Position numbers and translations under genes: made by a program. A DNA stretch of 16,177 nucleotides from the NCBI GenBank assembly GCA_002292025.1, contig DBBC01000152.1, positions 1 through 16,177 of the forward strand, in the 5' to 3' direction. The stretch's first letter is position 1; every line of letters starts with the position of its first letter. The notes under the pieces were generated by a model. It was not told the origin of the DNA and made no database searches. It was given only the letters and a program-made list of their open reading frames with translations. This document shows, piece after piece, positions 1-7,449 of this stretch. This DNA comes from Firmicutes bacterium UBA994 (GTDB taxonomy: Bacteria; Bacillota; UBA994).

Positions 1-1
1 T

Positions 2-982
2 TGGGTAGGACAAAACAGTGCCATTGTGCGGCGGGCAGAGCGACAAGTGCTTCTCATGGATACGTTTGTGCGAGTTGTAGTGCATGGGCGGCTAAGTCAG
101 GCGGCCTTAGAAGAAACTCTGGCGGCAACGATTGCTGAAATGTCGCGCCTAGAGCGCATCCTTTCGGCTCACGCCGAAGGAAGCGACGTTTACACGCTAA
201 ATAATGCGGCTACGGAGCCGCGCGTAGTGAGCGCTGAAACGTTCGCCGTACTAGAGCGCGCCAAGCAAGTTTATGACCGCAGTGAGGGAGCCTTTGATGT
301 AACCGTAGGTGCACTGATACGCGCATGGGGTTTTGGCACTGACAAGCGCGCTGTGCCATCACCTGACGCATTGTCAGAAGCCCTGAGCGGGGTGGGTTTT
401 GCCTATGTGGAGATGAATGACGCAAAGAGCACTGTACGCCTCAAGCACCCTAAGACGCGGCTTGACCTCGGCGGCGTGGCCAAAGGATACATTGTGGACA
501 GAGCCATCGAGTTTCTCGCGGCTCGTGGCATTAAACATGCTTTTGTGGAAGCCGGTGGCGACGTGCGCGTTCTGGGCGGGTATCCCGGGCGATTTGTGTG
601 GGAAAGACCCCGGGCCGTACGCGTAGGCGTGCAACATCCTACTCATCCCGATGCTCTGGTAGCTGTGGTATCTACGTATGGTGGCGCAGTCGTGACCTCG
701 GGCGATTACGAACGCTACTTTATGCAAGATGGAGTGCGCTATACGCACATCATTGACCCGCGTACCGGACTGACTGTGCGCGGCTTAACCAGCGTCACAA
801 TTGTGGCGGAAGAGGCGGTTCTGGCCGATGCGGTTGCCACGGCCGTGATGGTATTAGGGTCCGAGCGGGGAGTAGCTTTGATTGAGTCATTCCCCGGGGT
901 TGAGGGGTTGCTGGTGAGGGAGGATGGCTCAGTAATCATGTCCCAAGGCATGGCCGCGTTTACCGAGCTTACCGGCAGGTAA
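2..982 (+). CDS. apbE: FAD:protein FMN transferase (ApbE family), 5'-partial
   Basis: ApbE proteins use Mg2+ and FAD to attach FMN covalently to a Ser/Thr of extracytoplasmic flavoproteins such as Rnf/Nqr subunits and FMN-binding-domain proteins. Counting from the GTG at 26, visible motifs are LMDTFV (10-15) at the start of the conserved domain, LDLGGVAKGY (146-155), AGGD (176-179), TSGDYERY (224-231) and the family hallmark HIIDPRTG (241-248). The frame stays open upstream of 26 to base 2 with no stop. Family members normally carry a signal peptide or lipobox before the MDT motif, and only about ten residues precede it here. I infer that the true start lies outside the window; GTG 26 is the fallback start. 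It ends 6 bp before the membrane-protein gene and is probably cotranscribed with it. The family assignment is very secure; the substrate is unknown. Confidence 0.93.
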   Translation, partial: WVGQNSAIVRRAERQVLLMDTFVRVVVHGRLSQAALEETLAATIAEMSRLERILSAHAEGSDVYTLNNAATEPRVVSAETFAVLERAKQVYDRSEGAFDVTVGALIRAWGFGTDKRAVPSPDALSEALSGVGFAYVEMNDAKSTVRLKHPKTRLDLGGVAKGYIVDRAIEFLAARGIKHAFVEAGGDVRVLGGYPGRFVWERPRAVRVGVQHPTHPDALVAVVSTYGGAVVTSGDYERYFMQDGVRYTHIIDPRTGLTVRGLTSVTIVAEEAVLADAVATAVMVLGSERGVALIESFPGVEGLLVREDGSVIMSQGMAAFTELTGR

Positions 983-988
983 TATGCT

Positions 989-1504
989 ATGAAGACAGGC
1001 CGGATGGTACACTTGGCACTGCTTGTATCAGGAGCTGCAGCACTCCACGCCGTGGAAGGATGGATACCAAACCCTTTAATAGTAAGTCTTGGCCCAGGTG
1101 CCAAGTTAGGCCTAGCCAATGTAGTTACGGTGGCTGTAGTTATGCGTTTCGGCTGGCGGGACGCATTAGCGGTCGCAGTGCTCCGCGCGGTGCTGGGCAG
1201 TCTGGTGGGGGGCTCTTTTCTTACTTTGGGATTCTTCCTCAGCCTAAGTGGAGCGGTAACGAGCGCCATAGGGATGGGGCTGGCACGTCTCGTATTGGGC
1301 AATCGGCTCAGTGCAATTGGTCTAAGTTTGCTGGGAGCGATGCTTCACAACTTGGCTCAGCTTACGATGGCGTCTTTGGCGGCGCGGCATTTCGGTCTTT
1401 TTGTGCATCTACCTTATCTCATGCTGATGGCCATCCCCACTGGATATCTGGTTGGAATCACAGGCGCGGTGTTGTATCGTTATCTTGCCCCGAGTAACAC
1501 GTGA
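989..1504 (+). CDS. Gx transporter family membrane protein (PF07456, 'heptaprenyl diphosphate synthase component I')
   Basis: A 171-residue, very hydrophobic protein with about five or six membrane segments. The family signature is visible: PGAKLGLANVVT near residues 36-47, a central RAVLGSLVGGSF segment, SLSGAVTSAIGMG, then GLSLLGAMLHNLAQL before the last helices. Databases often call this family heptaprenyl diphosphate synthase component I. The sequence has no prenyl-transferase motifs, and as I recall the Pfam family sits in the Gx-transporter clan with ECF-type substrate-binding (S) components, so a membrane uptake role is the better inference. The ATG follows a weak AGGT at 977-980 with an 8-nt spacer. 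It sits 6 bp after apbE; apbE neighbours are common for this family. The substrate is unknown. The family call is firm, the function is not. Confidence 0.85.
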   Translation: MKTGRMVHLALLVSGAAALHAVEGWIPNPLIVSLGPGAKLGLANVVTVAVVMRFGWRDALAVAVLRAVLGSLVGGSFLTLGFFLSLSGAVTSAIGMGLARLVLGNRLSAIGLSLLGAMLHNLAQLTMASLAARHFGLFVHLPYLMLMAIPTGYLVGITGAVLYRYLAPSNT

Positions 1505-1508
1505 AAGG
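1502..1508 (+). promoter_or_regulatory. SD that fixes the DUF4321 start at GTG 1518
   Basis: TGAAAGGA-type SD overlapping the stop codon of the preceding gene. It abuts the ATG at 1509, which is therefore too close, but is 9 nt from the GTG at 1518, the preferred start. Confidence 0.6.
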
Positions 1509-1517
1509 ATGGGCTAC

Positions 1518-1769
1518 GTGAAATCTAAACGTAATACTTGGCTGCTCGTGTTGTTCTTGCTTATAGGGCTTTTCCTTGGGGGGCTGTTAGGGGAGCTGGC
1601 TGACCCCGTGCTGCCGTTTTTCAACTTGTCTAGTCCGCCCTACGGTCTATATCCTCCCGTCAGTTTGACACTCGGCCCGCTGGCCATCATCTTTGGCATT
1701 GAGTTTCAGCTTTCGGTAGCCATGGTGTTTGGCCTGATACTTGCATATCTAGCCTACCGTGCCCTCTAG
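1518..1769 (+). CDS. DUF4321 small membrane protein
   Basis: An 83-residue protein. It has a basic N-terminus (MKSKRN), a first membrane helix with the GLFLGGLLGEL pattern (about 8-26), a loop with PFFNLSSPPYGLYPP, then SLTLGPLAIIFGIEF and a second hydrophobic helix ending in AYLAYRAL. This matches the DUF4321 family, small two-helix proteins found in Clostridia, often just before maf/radC/mre. Its function is unknown. The frame is open from 1452, but the only SD is at 1502-1508, which points to GTG 1518; ATG 1509 lies directly against that SD. Its stop is 3 bp before the maf ATG, so it is very likely in the same transcript. It may belong to the envelope machinery by association only. Confidence 0.82.
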   Translation: MKSKRNTWLLVLFLLIGLFLGGLLGELADPVLPFFNLSSPPYGLYPPVSLTLGPLAIIFGIEFQLSVAMVFGLILAYLAYRAL

Positions 1770-1772
1770 TGC

Positions 1773-2372
1773 ATGGACATCTTCCTAGCCTCCGCTTCAC
1801 CCCGGCGGCTTGGGCTACTACGGCAGGTTGGTGTGGAGCCTATCGTAGTGCCTACTGCTTTTATGGAGGAAGTACATCTCGCGGATGACCCGATAGCCTG
1901 TGCATGTGAGAACGCTAAGATGAAGGTTTTGGGGGCCCTGCCCTTACCAAGCAGGGGCGTGTGTATCGCCGCAGACACGGTGGTGCATTTACGGGGGCAT
2001 TTGTTGGGGAAGCCAACTACCCCAGACCATGCCGTTTGGATGCTGCAGAGGCTTTCCGGTCAATCCCACGAAGTGATAACAGGCGTGGCAGTTGCCGAAA
2101 GTGCGTCACGGTGCTTGGTGAAGCACGCCTGTACGCGGGTGGAGTTCAGGGAGATTAGTCTCGATGAGATGCACCGCTATGTGTCCATGGGCGAATCACT
2201 AGACAAAGCTGGTGGCTATGCTATCCAAGGCGCAGCAGCTGTATTTGTGCGCGGCATTGTAGGCTGCTACAGCAATGTGGTGGGTTTGCCCCTGTATTTG
2301 CTGCACCATATGCTTAAGGAGTTTGGTGTCGACCTTACGGCGAGGGGGAGTGGTCGGGGTGACAATTCGTGA
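1773..2372 (+). CDS. maf: Maf family nucleoside triphosphate pyrophosphatase
   Basis: A 199-residue Maf/Ham1-type house-cleaning enzyme expected to hydrolyse dTTP/UTP and modified nucleotides to monophosphate plus PPi in the cytoplasm. Visible motifs: the N-terminal LASASPRR (5-12) that opens every Maf protein, AADTVV with the catalytic Asp at 68, LGKP (78-81), LSGQSHEVITG (94-104), DKAGGYAIQG (144-153) and SNVVGLP (167-173). The length is normal for the family, with a slightly longer C-terminus that overlaps radC. ATG 1773 is the only sensible start, because the previous codons include the DUF4321 stop. No SD is apparent, so translation probably depends on coupling to the upstream gene. The maf-radC-mre order is the ancestral Firmicutes arrangement, although a direct role in elongation is not established. 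Confidence 0.95.
   Translation: MDIFLASASPRRLGLLRQVGVEPIVVPTAFMEEVHLADDPIACACENAKMKVLGALPLPSRGVCIAADTVVHLRGHLLGKPTTPDHAVWMLQRLSGQSHEVITGVAVAESASRCLVKHACTRVEFREISLDEMHRYVSMGESLDKAGGYAIQGAAAVFVRGIVGCYSNVVGLPLYLLHHMLKEFGVDLTARGSGRGDNS
2342..2350 (+). promoter_or_regulatory. SD that fixes the radC start at GTG 2359
   Basis: GAGGGGGAG inside the end of maf, 8 nt before GTG 2359. The in-frame GTG at 2350 is part of this SD and cannot use it; starts further upstream have no SD and would add non-family sequence. Confidence 0.6.
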
Positions 2373-3033
2373 CCTGCCCGAACGGGAAAGACCGCGCGAA
2401 AGACTGCTACACCGCGGCGCAAAGCATCTCTCCAATGCGGAGTTATTGGCCATCTTGATGGCAACCTCAGGCCAAAAAGGAGAAAGCGTGCTTGAGCTTG
2501 CCCAAAGGGTGCTGGCGAAGGCCGGAGATATCAGCAATCTCCCACACTTCACAAGCGCTGAGCTCTGTGAAATCAAAGGAATAGGCCCCGCCAAAGCAGT
2601 GCAACTTCTAGCCATGGTTGAGCTGTCGCGCAGGTTATCCATCCAAGGCAACCTTCCCAGTTCCGTTCGTTCACCGCAAGATGTGCGCAAACTCTTGGAA
2701 GAAAGGTTGCGCTACGAGGAACGGGAGCACTTTTTCACCGTCTTACTTAACACTAAGAATCACTGCTTGGGTATTGAGGAAATTTCAGTGGGCAGCCTTA
2801 ACTCGTCCATTGTGCACCCGCGCGAAGTCTTCCGCGCTGCCATACGGCGCAGCGCAGCAGCTCTGATCATTGCCCACAACCACCCCAGCGGCGACTGCAC
2901 CCCCTCTAGGGAAGATTTGGAAGTGACACGCCGGTTAGCGGAAGCAGGCAGGCTGATAGGCATTGACGTTTTGGACCATGTAATTTTTGGCGACGGGGAT
3001 ATATTGAGTTTTAAGGAAAAGGGCCTTATGTAA
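2359..3033 (+). CDS. radC: RadC family JAB-domain protein
   Basis: From GTG 2359 the protein is 224 residues, the usual RadC length. It begins with the family's conserved DLPERERPRERLL (5-17). The N-terminal part carries a helix-hairpin-helix-like GIGPAKA (74-80), and the C-terminal JAB/MPN domain has the metal-binding signature HNHPSGD (173-179), followed by TPSREDL with Asp186. The final VLDHVIFGDGDILSFKEKGLM stretch is also typical. The old DNA-repair name came from an E. coli mutation later traced to another gene; the real substrate of this predicted metal-dependent hydrolase is unsettled. It overlaps maf by 14 bp and its stop codon lies inside the mreB SD, so translation of the three genes is coupled. 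Upstream in-frame codons to 2275 exist but encode a Cys-rich stretch unlike any RadC. Confidence 0.93.
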   Translation: MTIRDLPERERPRERLLHRGAKHLSNAELLAILMATSGQKGESVLELAQRVLAKAGDISNLPHFTSAELCEIKGIGPAKAVQLLAMVELSRRLSIQGNLPSSVRSPQDVRKLLEERLRYEEREHFFTVLLNTKNHCLGIEEISVGSLNSSIVHPREVFRAAIRRSAAALIIAHNHPSGDCTPSREDLEVTRRLAEAGRLIGIDVLDHVIFGDGDILSFKEKGLM

Positions 3034-3038
3034 AGGAG
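3032..3038 (+). promoter_or_regulatory. mreB SD overlapping the radC stop
   Basis: AAAGGAG with a 9-nt spacer to TTG 3048. A second TTG at 3051 is possible, but 3048 has the better distance. Confidence 0.6.
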
Positions 3039-3047
3039 TCGAAGCAC

Positions 3048-4079
3048 TTGTTGAACTTTCTCAACCGCTATTTTGCACGTGATATGGGTATTGACCTTGG
3101 CACCGCAAACACTTTGGTCTTTGTCAAGGGTAGGGGCATTGTGCTAAGGGAGCCATCGGTAGTAGCCATACAGCGCGACAACCACAAAGTGCTGCAAGTG
3201 GGCGAGGCAGCTAAGGCTATGCTCGGACGCACACCGGAGCACATTCTTGCCGTGCGTCCTTTGCGTGATGGCGTGATCGCCGATTTTGACGTGACGCAGC
3301 AAATGCTAAAAGTGCTTATCAGGCGTGCTACGTTGGGCCCAAGTCTCTTTCGTCCGCGCGTGATCGTGTGTGTGCCTGCAGGTGTAACTGAGGTTGAAAA
3401 GAGAGCAGTCAAAGACGCCACCCTCGCAGCCGGTGCAGGCGAGGTCTATACGATTGAGGAGCCCATGGCTGCCGCCATTGGCGCTGGGCTGCCTGTGACC
3501 GAGCCGGTAGGCAACATGATCGTCGATATCGGCGGCGGTACAACGGAAGTGGCTGTCATTAGCTTAGGCGGGATTGTTACCCAGAAGTCTGTCCGTGTCG
3601 GTGGAGACGAAATGGATGAGGCCATTGTCGCAAGTGTCAAGAAGCACTATAATTTACTTATCGGCGAACGAACTGCCGAGGAGATTAAAATTGCCATAGG
3701 CTCTGCCTTTGCCTTGCCCGAAGAAACCATGGAAGTGCGCGGCCGAGACTTGGTCACCGGCTTGCCTAAGACAATTCGGCTCACCAGCAGCGAAGTACGC
3801 CACGCTTTAATAGAACCCTTGCGAGCGATCGTGGAAGCGGTTAAGGCTACTTTGGAGCGCACACCGCCGGAATTGGCGGCTGACATTTTCGGGCACGGCA
3901 TTGTTTTTGCAGGCGGAGGCGCACTTTTGCGTGGCCTAGACAAGCTTATCGCCCAGGAAACTAACATGCCCGTGGTCGTGGCAGGGGACCCGCTGACGGC
4001 TGTGGTAAGGGGTGCTGGGCGTTGTTTCGAGCATCTAGACTTATTGCGCCGACTAGACGGGTCGCCTAGGCGACGATAA
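3048..4079 (+). CDS. mreB: Rod shape-determining protein MreB
   Basis: A bacterial actin homologue that polymerises on the inner face of the membrane and positions the elongasome. The 343-residue length is standard. Actin-fold ATPase motifs are present: phosphate-1 loop DLGTANT (16-22), phosphate-2 loop VDIGGGTTE (159-167) and adenosine motif FAGGGALLRG (287-296); KGRGIVLREPSVVA (27-40) and GERTAEEIK (206-214) are further family blocks. An amphipathic N-terminus (LNFLNRYFARD) fits membrane attachment. Initiation is probably at TTG 3048, which could moderate expression. The last codons (SPRRR) are encoded by a perfect 14-bp palindrome. It heads the mreBCD-mrdA set, with mreC starting 21 bp after its stop. 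The identity is essentially certain. Confidence 0.98.
   Translation: MLNFLNRYFARDMGIDLGTANTLVFVKGRGIVLREPSVVAIQRDNHKVLQVGEAAKAMLGRTPEHILAVRPLRDGVIADFDVTQQMLKVLIRRATLGPSLFRPRVIVCVPAGVTEVEKRAVKDATLAAGAGEVYTIEEPMAAAIGAGLPVTEPVGNMIVDIGGGTTEVAVISLGGIVTQKSVRVGGDEMDEAIVASVKKHYNLLIGERTAEEIKIAIGSAFALPEETMEVRGRDLVTGLPKTIRLTSSEVRHALIEPLRAIVEAVKATLERTPPELAADIFGHGIVFAGGGALLRGLDKLIAQETNMPVVVAGDPLTAVVRGAGRCFEHLDLLRRLDGSPRRR
4061..4074 (+). repeat. 14-bp perfect palindrome at the 3' end of mreB
   Basis: GTCGCCTAGGCGAC is exactly self-complementary. In RNA it would form a 5-bp GC-rich stem with a CUAG tetraloop, ending 2 nt before the mreB stop and 12 nt before the mreC SD. There is no U-run, so it is not an intrinsic terminator. 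Its role is unknown. Confidence 0.7.
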
Positions 4080-4086
4080 AGAAACC

Positions 4087-4095
4087 GGAGGTGAT
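4087..4095 (+). promoter_or_regulatory. Extended SD that fixes the mreC start at GTG 4100
   Basis: GGAGGTGAT matches the complement of the 16S rRNA 3' end over nine bases. GTG 4091 and ATG 4094 lie inside it, while GTG 4100 is 8 nt after the GGAGG core. Confidence 0.7.
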
Positions 4096-4099
4096 GGCA

Positions 4100-4933
4100 G
4101 TGGAATTCTGGGGGAGAAACCGGCCCGTCGTCACCTTGTTGCTGGCAATATTTTTGCTCATTATTTTGCTTAGTTTCTCCGCACGCGAAACAGGCGTAGC
4201 CACATGGCCTGAGCGCGCGCTGCACCGTCTGGCCGCGCCCGTGCAACGTTTTTTAGTACTAGTTGCTTCGTTCAGTCGCGAAGTAGTGGAGGCGGTGTGG
4301 GAACTGCGAACGCTCAGACGCGAAAATGAACGTCTGCGCCAAGAAGTAGACGAAATCACTTTTAGATATCAAAACATAGTTGAAGCAAAGCTGGAACTCG
4401 ACCGCGTCCGAGCCCTGCTCGCCTATAGCGAGGAGGAGGCAGAGCTAGATTTGATGATGGCACGCGTTATTTCCCGTGGTCTTACCGGTTGGCACCAAGA
4501 AATTGGCATAGACCGCGGGCGCATACACGGAGTGCAAGCCGGCGACGCCGTAGTTACGTATCGCGGTGCTGTAGGGCGAGTAATAGAAATCTCCGGCACG
4601 TCCGCGCGCGTCTTGCTCATTACAGATCCTCGTAGTGCTGTAGCCGCCATGGTACAAAACGGGCGAGACGGCGCTTTGGCCGAAGGGGACAGCAGCAGGC
4701 TAGGCGGGATCAGGCTGGCTCGTTTGCCGTGGGATTTTCCAATTGCGGTAGGCGATCAGGTGATCACAAGTAGAATTGGGGCAGTTTTCCCACACAATCA
4801 TGTCTTCGCAATCGGTAAAGTATCAGAAATTGTCGTCAGTGCCGGCGGCCTGCTAAAACTTGCCCACATTCAACCTGCGGTGGACTTTAGCCGCCTTGAG
4901 GAAGTGCTTGTGATACGCAGGGGACATCCATGA
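4100..4933 (+). CDS. mreC: Rod shape-determining protein MreC
   Basis: A bitopic membrane protein that links cytoplasmic MreB to the periplasmic-side wall enzymes and activates PBP2/RodA. From GTG 4100 it is 277 residues. It has a short cytoplasmic N-terminus (MEFWGRNRP), one transmembrane helix (about 10-27), a charged heptad-rich coiled coil (about 60-110, including LRRENERLRQEV), then the paired beta domains of the MreC family, with ISRGLTGWHQEIGIDRG (124-140), GVQAGDAVV and the ITDPRSAVAAMVQ block. The start follows the extended SD; the ATG at 4094 sits within that SD and would add only two residues. Its TGA overlaps the mreD ATG by four bases (ATGA), so the two are translationally coupled. 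Confidence 0.95.
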   Translation: MEFWGRNRPVVTLLLAIFLLIILLSFSARETGVATWPERALHRLAAPVQRFLVLVASFSREVVEAVWELRTLRRENERLRQEVDEITFRYQNIVEAKLELDRVRALLAYSEEEAELDLMMARVISRGLTGWHQEIGIDRGRIHGVQAGDAVVTYRGAVGRVIEISGTSARVLLITDPRSAVAAMVQNGRDGALAEGDSSRLGGIRLARLPWDFPIAVGDQVITSRIGAVFPHNHVFAIGKVSEIVVSAGGLLKLAHIQPAVDFSRLEEVLVIRRGHP

Positions 4934-5427
4934 CCAAGGCTACATACACACTTGGCACGCTCTCTGTCTTTATTGTGCTGCTACACGGCACACTGATGCC
5001 CTACATCGCTATTTTTGGTGGGCGTGTGAATGTATTGGTGGCTTTGGTAGTGGCTGTTGCTCTCAACTATGGGACAGCTACGGCTATGATTGTAGCGATA
5101 GCTACCGGGCTCCTTGCCGACACGTTGTTTGCAAGCGCATTGGGCCTTACCGCTCTTCCTCTGGTAGTCATAGGGTACACGGTAGGGCAAGTCGGCAGGC
5201 GGTTGTTTCGTGACGAGCCCTTGGTCGCTGTAGTTATCAGCTTCACGTCCATAGCCGCTTTTGAATTGTTGACACTTCTCCTCTCGCGCATGGTATTTGG
5301 AGTGTGGTGGGGTAGGGCTTTTGTTTCTGCGTTTGTGCCAACTTGGTTAGTTAATGTTGCGGCACTACCCGTCCTTATTACTTGGCTTGGCAAAGTTTTA
5401 CCGCAGCGCAAACACGAGGTGATATAA
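4930..5427 (+). CDS. mreD: Rod shape-determining protein MreD
   Basis: A 165-residue polytopic membrane protein of the elongasome with about five hydrophobic segments. It has the MreD pattern: an N-terminal helix, then GGRVNVLVALVVAVALNYG, a GLLADTLFASALGLTALPLVVIGYTVG block (the conserved G-L-x-D-x-x-F loop followed by G-L helices) and a C-terminal helix ending in a basic tail. MreD is poorly conserved in sequence, so position between mreC and mrdA is part of the identification. The start ATG overlaps the mreC stop and is preceded by AGGGGA at 4919-4924. Its end carries the mrdA SD. Length and topology are normal. Confidence 0.92.
   Translation: MTKATYTLGTLSVFIVLLHGTLMPYIAIFGGRVNVLVALVVAVALNYGTATAMIVAIATGLLADTLFASALGLTALPLVVIGYTVGQVGRRLFRDEPLVAVVISFTSIAAFELLTLLLSRMVFGVWWGRAFVSAFVPTWLVNVAALPVLITWLGKVLPQRKHEVI
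5416..5423 (+). promoter_or_regulatory. Strong SD for mrdA (GTG 5428)
   Basis: GAGGTGAT within the last codons of mreD, with an 8-nt spacer from the GAGG core to the GTG that directly follows the mreD stop. Confidence 0.6.
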
Positions 5428-7449
5428 GTGGAGCGTGTCTTTCACAAACGTTTGAACTCAATGGCTGTGGCCGTCTTCGTGGTTGTGATGGCGATAGTTC
5501 TGCGGCTTGCGTACATTCAGATCGTGCACGGGGCAAGTTACCGCATTGATGCAGACAACAACCGCTTTAGGCAAATCGTGCAGGAGGCCCCGCGAGGCAA
5601 TATTATTGACGCCCATGGTGTCGTCTTGGCTGCTAATCAACCCAAGTATTTCATCTCTATGCACCATACGCGTAACCCAGAGCTAGACAGCATCCTAGCG
5701 CGTTTAGTGGCTATCCTAGACCCCAAGGGAAATGACCCGGAGCGAGTTTCAGTAGCTGAGTTCAGGCGGCGGCTGCATGCGGCGCGCTTCAGACGTTGGC
5801 AACCTGTCCAGCTGGTCGATACCCCCTTGGCCTTTGGTGACAGCAGGCTCATAATGATTGAAGAACAGCGCATGGACCTACCTGGAGTTAGTATCGATGT
5901 CCAACCAAGAAGAAGCTATCCCTTAGGCCAGAGTGCTGCGCACGTCTTAGGTGGTGTCGGTCCCTTTGCGGGGAACACGCAAGAGCTGCGCGCTTGGCAA
6001 GAGAGATTTGGGGCTACTCGCTACCGGCGCGACAGCACTGTCGGGCGCTATGGCCTAGAGCGTTTTTATGACTTTATGCCACCGCACCTCTCATTGCGCG
6101 GAGACGACGGGCTGCAAATCGTAGAAGTTGACCACCTGAGTCGGCCTGTACGTGATCTGGGGTTGCAAGCGCCGATTCCGGGAAAAAACCTGCACTTGAC
6201 GTTGGATTCGGCTTTACAACAGCATATTGAGGCATGGTTGCCTACTCACCTTGAACAGCTACGTGTCGCGGCGCACGCGGCGGGAGTCCGTGGCAATGAT
6301 TTAGACTTGGTGGCGAGTGGAGCTGCTGTTGTAGCGATAAACCCACATACCGGCGCTATTTTGGCCATGGTGAGTTACCCTGCGTTTAATCCGGCTGAGC
6401 TAATTATTAACTATCGCGCTCTCAGTGAAAACCCCAGCCGTCCGCTGCATAACAAAGCTCTTGTAGCCTTTCCTCCGGGCTCAATCTTTAAGCCGGTGAC
6501 GGAGATTGCTGGCCTAGTGCACGGCGCGCAAGTCGCTATGCCGCGCGTAGTGTGCACGGGGCGCCTAATGGATACGTGGCTTGGAGATTTAGGTAAACCG
6601 TGTTGGATCGAGTATCATCGCGCTGGGCATGGTCAAGTAGATGATATTATTGCCATGCGGGTTTCCTGCAACATTTATTATTACCAAATTGCATTGCAGT
6701 TGTTTAGACAGCTTGGCAATGCCACCGTCATGGATGCCTTCGCCAACACAGCCGCCGCTCTGGGGCTCGGTGCTCCTTCTTCACTTGACGCCGAACTTTT
6801 TGGGTTTGCGGCGGAACGAGGGGTATTGCCTACCAGCGCTCAATTCCGTCGTACCGTTGGTGCTACACCCGGGCGGGGCAGAGTAAACCCTTTTCCCGGT
6901 GAGGTAGCCGACATTGCCATCGGTCAAGGTATGCAAACCTATACGCCGCTGCAGATCGCTAGCATGATGGGCATGCTGGCCACCGGGCATCGCTACGAAA
7001 CCTTCATTGTCGACAGGGTGGTTAGTCCTAGGGGTGAAGTGGTCAGCCAAACACAGCCGACTCGCTTGGCCTCACTGGTGCGCACCACAGAGAATCCAGG
7101 CGGCCTGATTAGCGCTACACAGCTAGCTCGCTTACAGGAAGGGCTCAGGCAAGTAACGCAAGTAGGGGGACTGGGACTAAACAGCGGCACAGCAGCAAGC
7201 GCGTTTCGCGGCGCTACCTATTTTGCCGCAGGCAAGACGGGTACTGCGGAGGTGCGCCTAGGGCGGCAGGCGCTGCCTCACCACGGGTGGTTTGCCGGTT
7301 GGGCGGCTGGCGCCAACACACATGAGCCGGAAGTCGTGGTATCGGTGTTTGTGCAGCATGGGCGTGGGGGAAGCCTAGCTGCTGCGCCTATCGCGCGTGA
7401 AGTGTTCGACGCTTATTTTAGGCTACAGGCGCAAAGAGCCGGTCGGTAG
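5428..7449 (+). CDS. mrdA: Penicillin-binding protein 2 (class B transpeptidase of the elongasome)
   Basis: A 673-residue D,D-transpeptidase that crosslinks new peptidoglycan made by RodA. It has a short cytoplasmic start, a transmembrane anchor (about 11-33) and the pedestal/dimerisation domain with RGNIID (56-61), GVSID and YPLGQSAAHVLG (164-175). The transpeptidase domain follows, with all three catalytic motifs: SIFK (352-355, nucleophile Ser352, general base Lys355), SCN (413-415) and KTGT (603-606). The usual SxxK form in PBP2 is STFK, so Ile at the second position is a mild variant. DIAIGQGMQTYTPLQ (495-509) is another PBP2 block. The start is GTG directly after the mreD TAA. The next gene is rodA, but after a 127-bp gap that in many Clostridia is filled by min genes. 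Confidence 0.97.
   Translation: MERVFHKRLNSMAVAVFVVVMAIVLRLAYIQIVHGASYRIDADNNRFRQIVQEAPRGNIIDAHGVVLAANQPKYFISMHHTRNPELDSILARLVAILDPKGNDPERVSVAEFRRRLHAARFRRWQPVQLVDTPLAFGDSRLIMIEEQRMDLPGVSIDVQPRRSYPLGQSAAHVLGGVGPFAGNTQELRAWQERFGATRYRRDSTVGRYGLERFYDFMPPHLSLRGDDGLQIVEVDHLSRPVRDLGLQAPIPGKNLHLTLDSALQQHIEAWLPTHLEQLRVAAHAAGVRGNDLDLVASGAAVVAINPHTGAILAMVSYPAFNPAELIINYRALSENPSRPLHNKALVAFPPGSIFKPVTEIAGLVHGAQVAMPRVVCTGRLMDTWLGDLGKPCWIEYHRAGHGQVDDIIAMRVSCNIYYYQIALQLFRQLGNATVMDAFANTAAALGLGAPSSLDAELFGFAAERGVLPTSAQFRRTVGATPGRGRVNPFPGEVADIAIGQGMQTYTPLQIASMMGMLATGHRYETFIVDRVVSPRGEVVSQTQPTRLASLVRTTENPGGLISATQLARLQEGLRQVTQVGGLGLNSGTAASAFRGATYFAAGKTGTAEVRLGRQALPHHGWFAGWAAGANTHEPEVVVSVFVQHGRGGSLAAAPIAREVFDAYFRLQAQRAGR

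Noticed and set aside
739..1302. Minus-strand open frame of 187 codons opposite apbE and the Gx membrane gene
   Set aside because: Thr/Ser/Pro/Ala-rich translation typical of an antisense shadow, no SD or family match, and both sense genes are clearly real.
2275..2358. N-terminal extension of RadC
   Set aside because: The Cys-rich stretch is the maf sequence read in another frame; the family N-terminus and the SD both indicate 2359.
2359..3033. RadC as a DNA-repair protein
   Set aside because: The name is historical; the sequence supports only a JAB-domain metal-dependent hydrolase of unknown substrate.
3647..4246. Minus-strand open frame of 199 codons opposite mreB/mreC
   Set aside because: Shadow of two secure genes; low-complexity basic/serine-rich translation with no recognisable domain.
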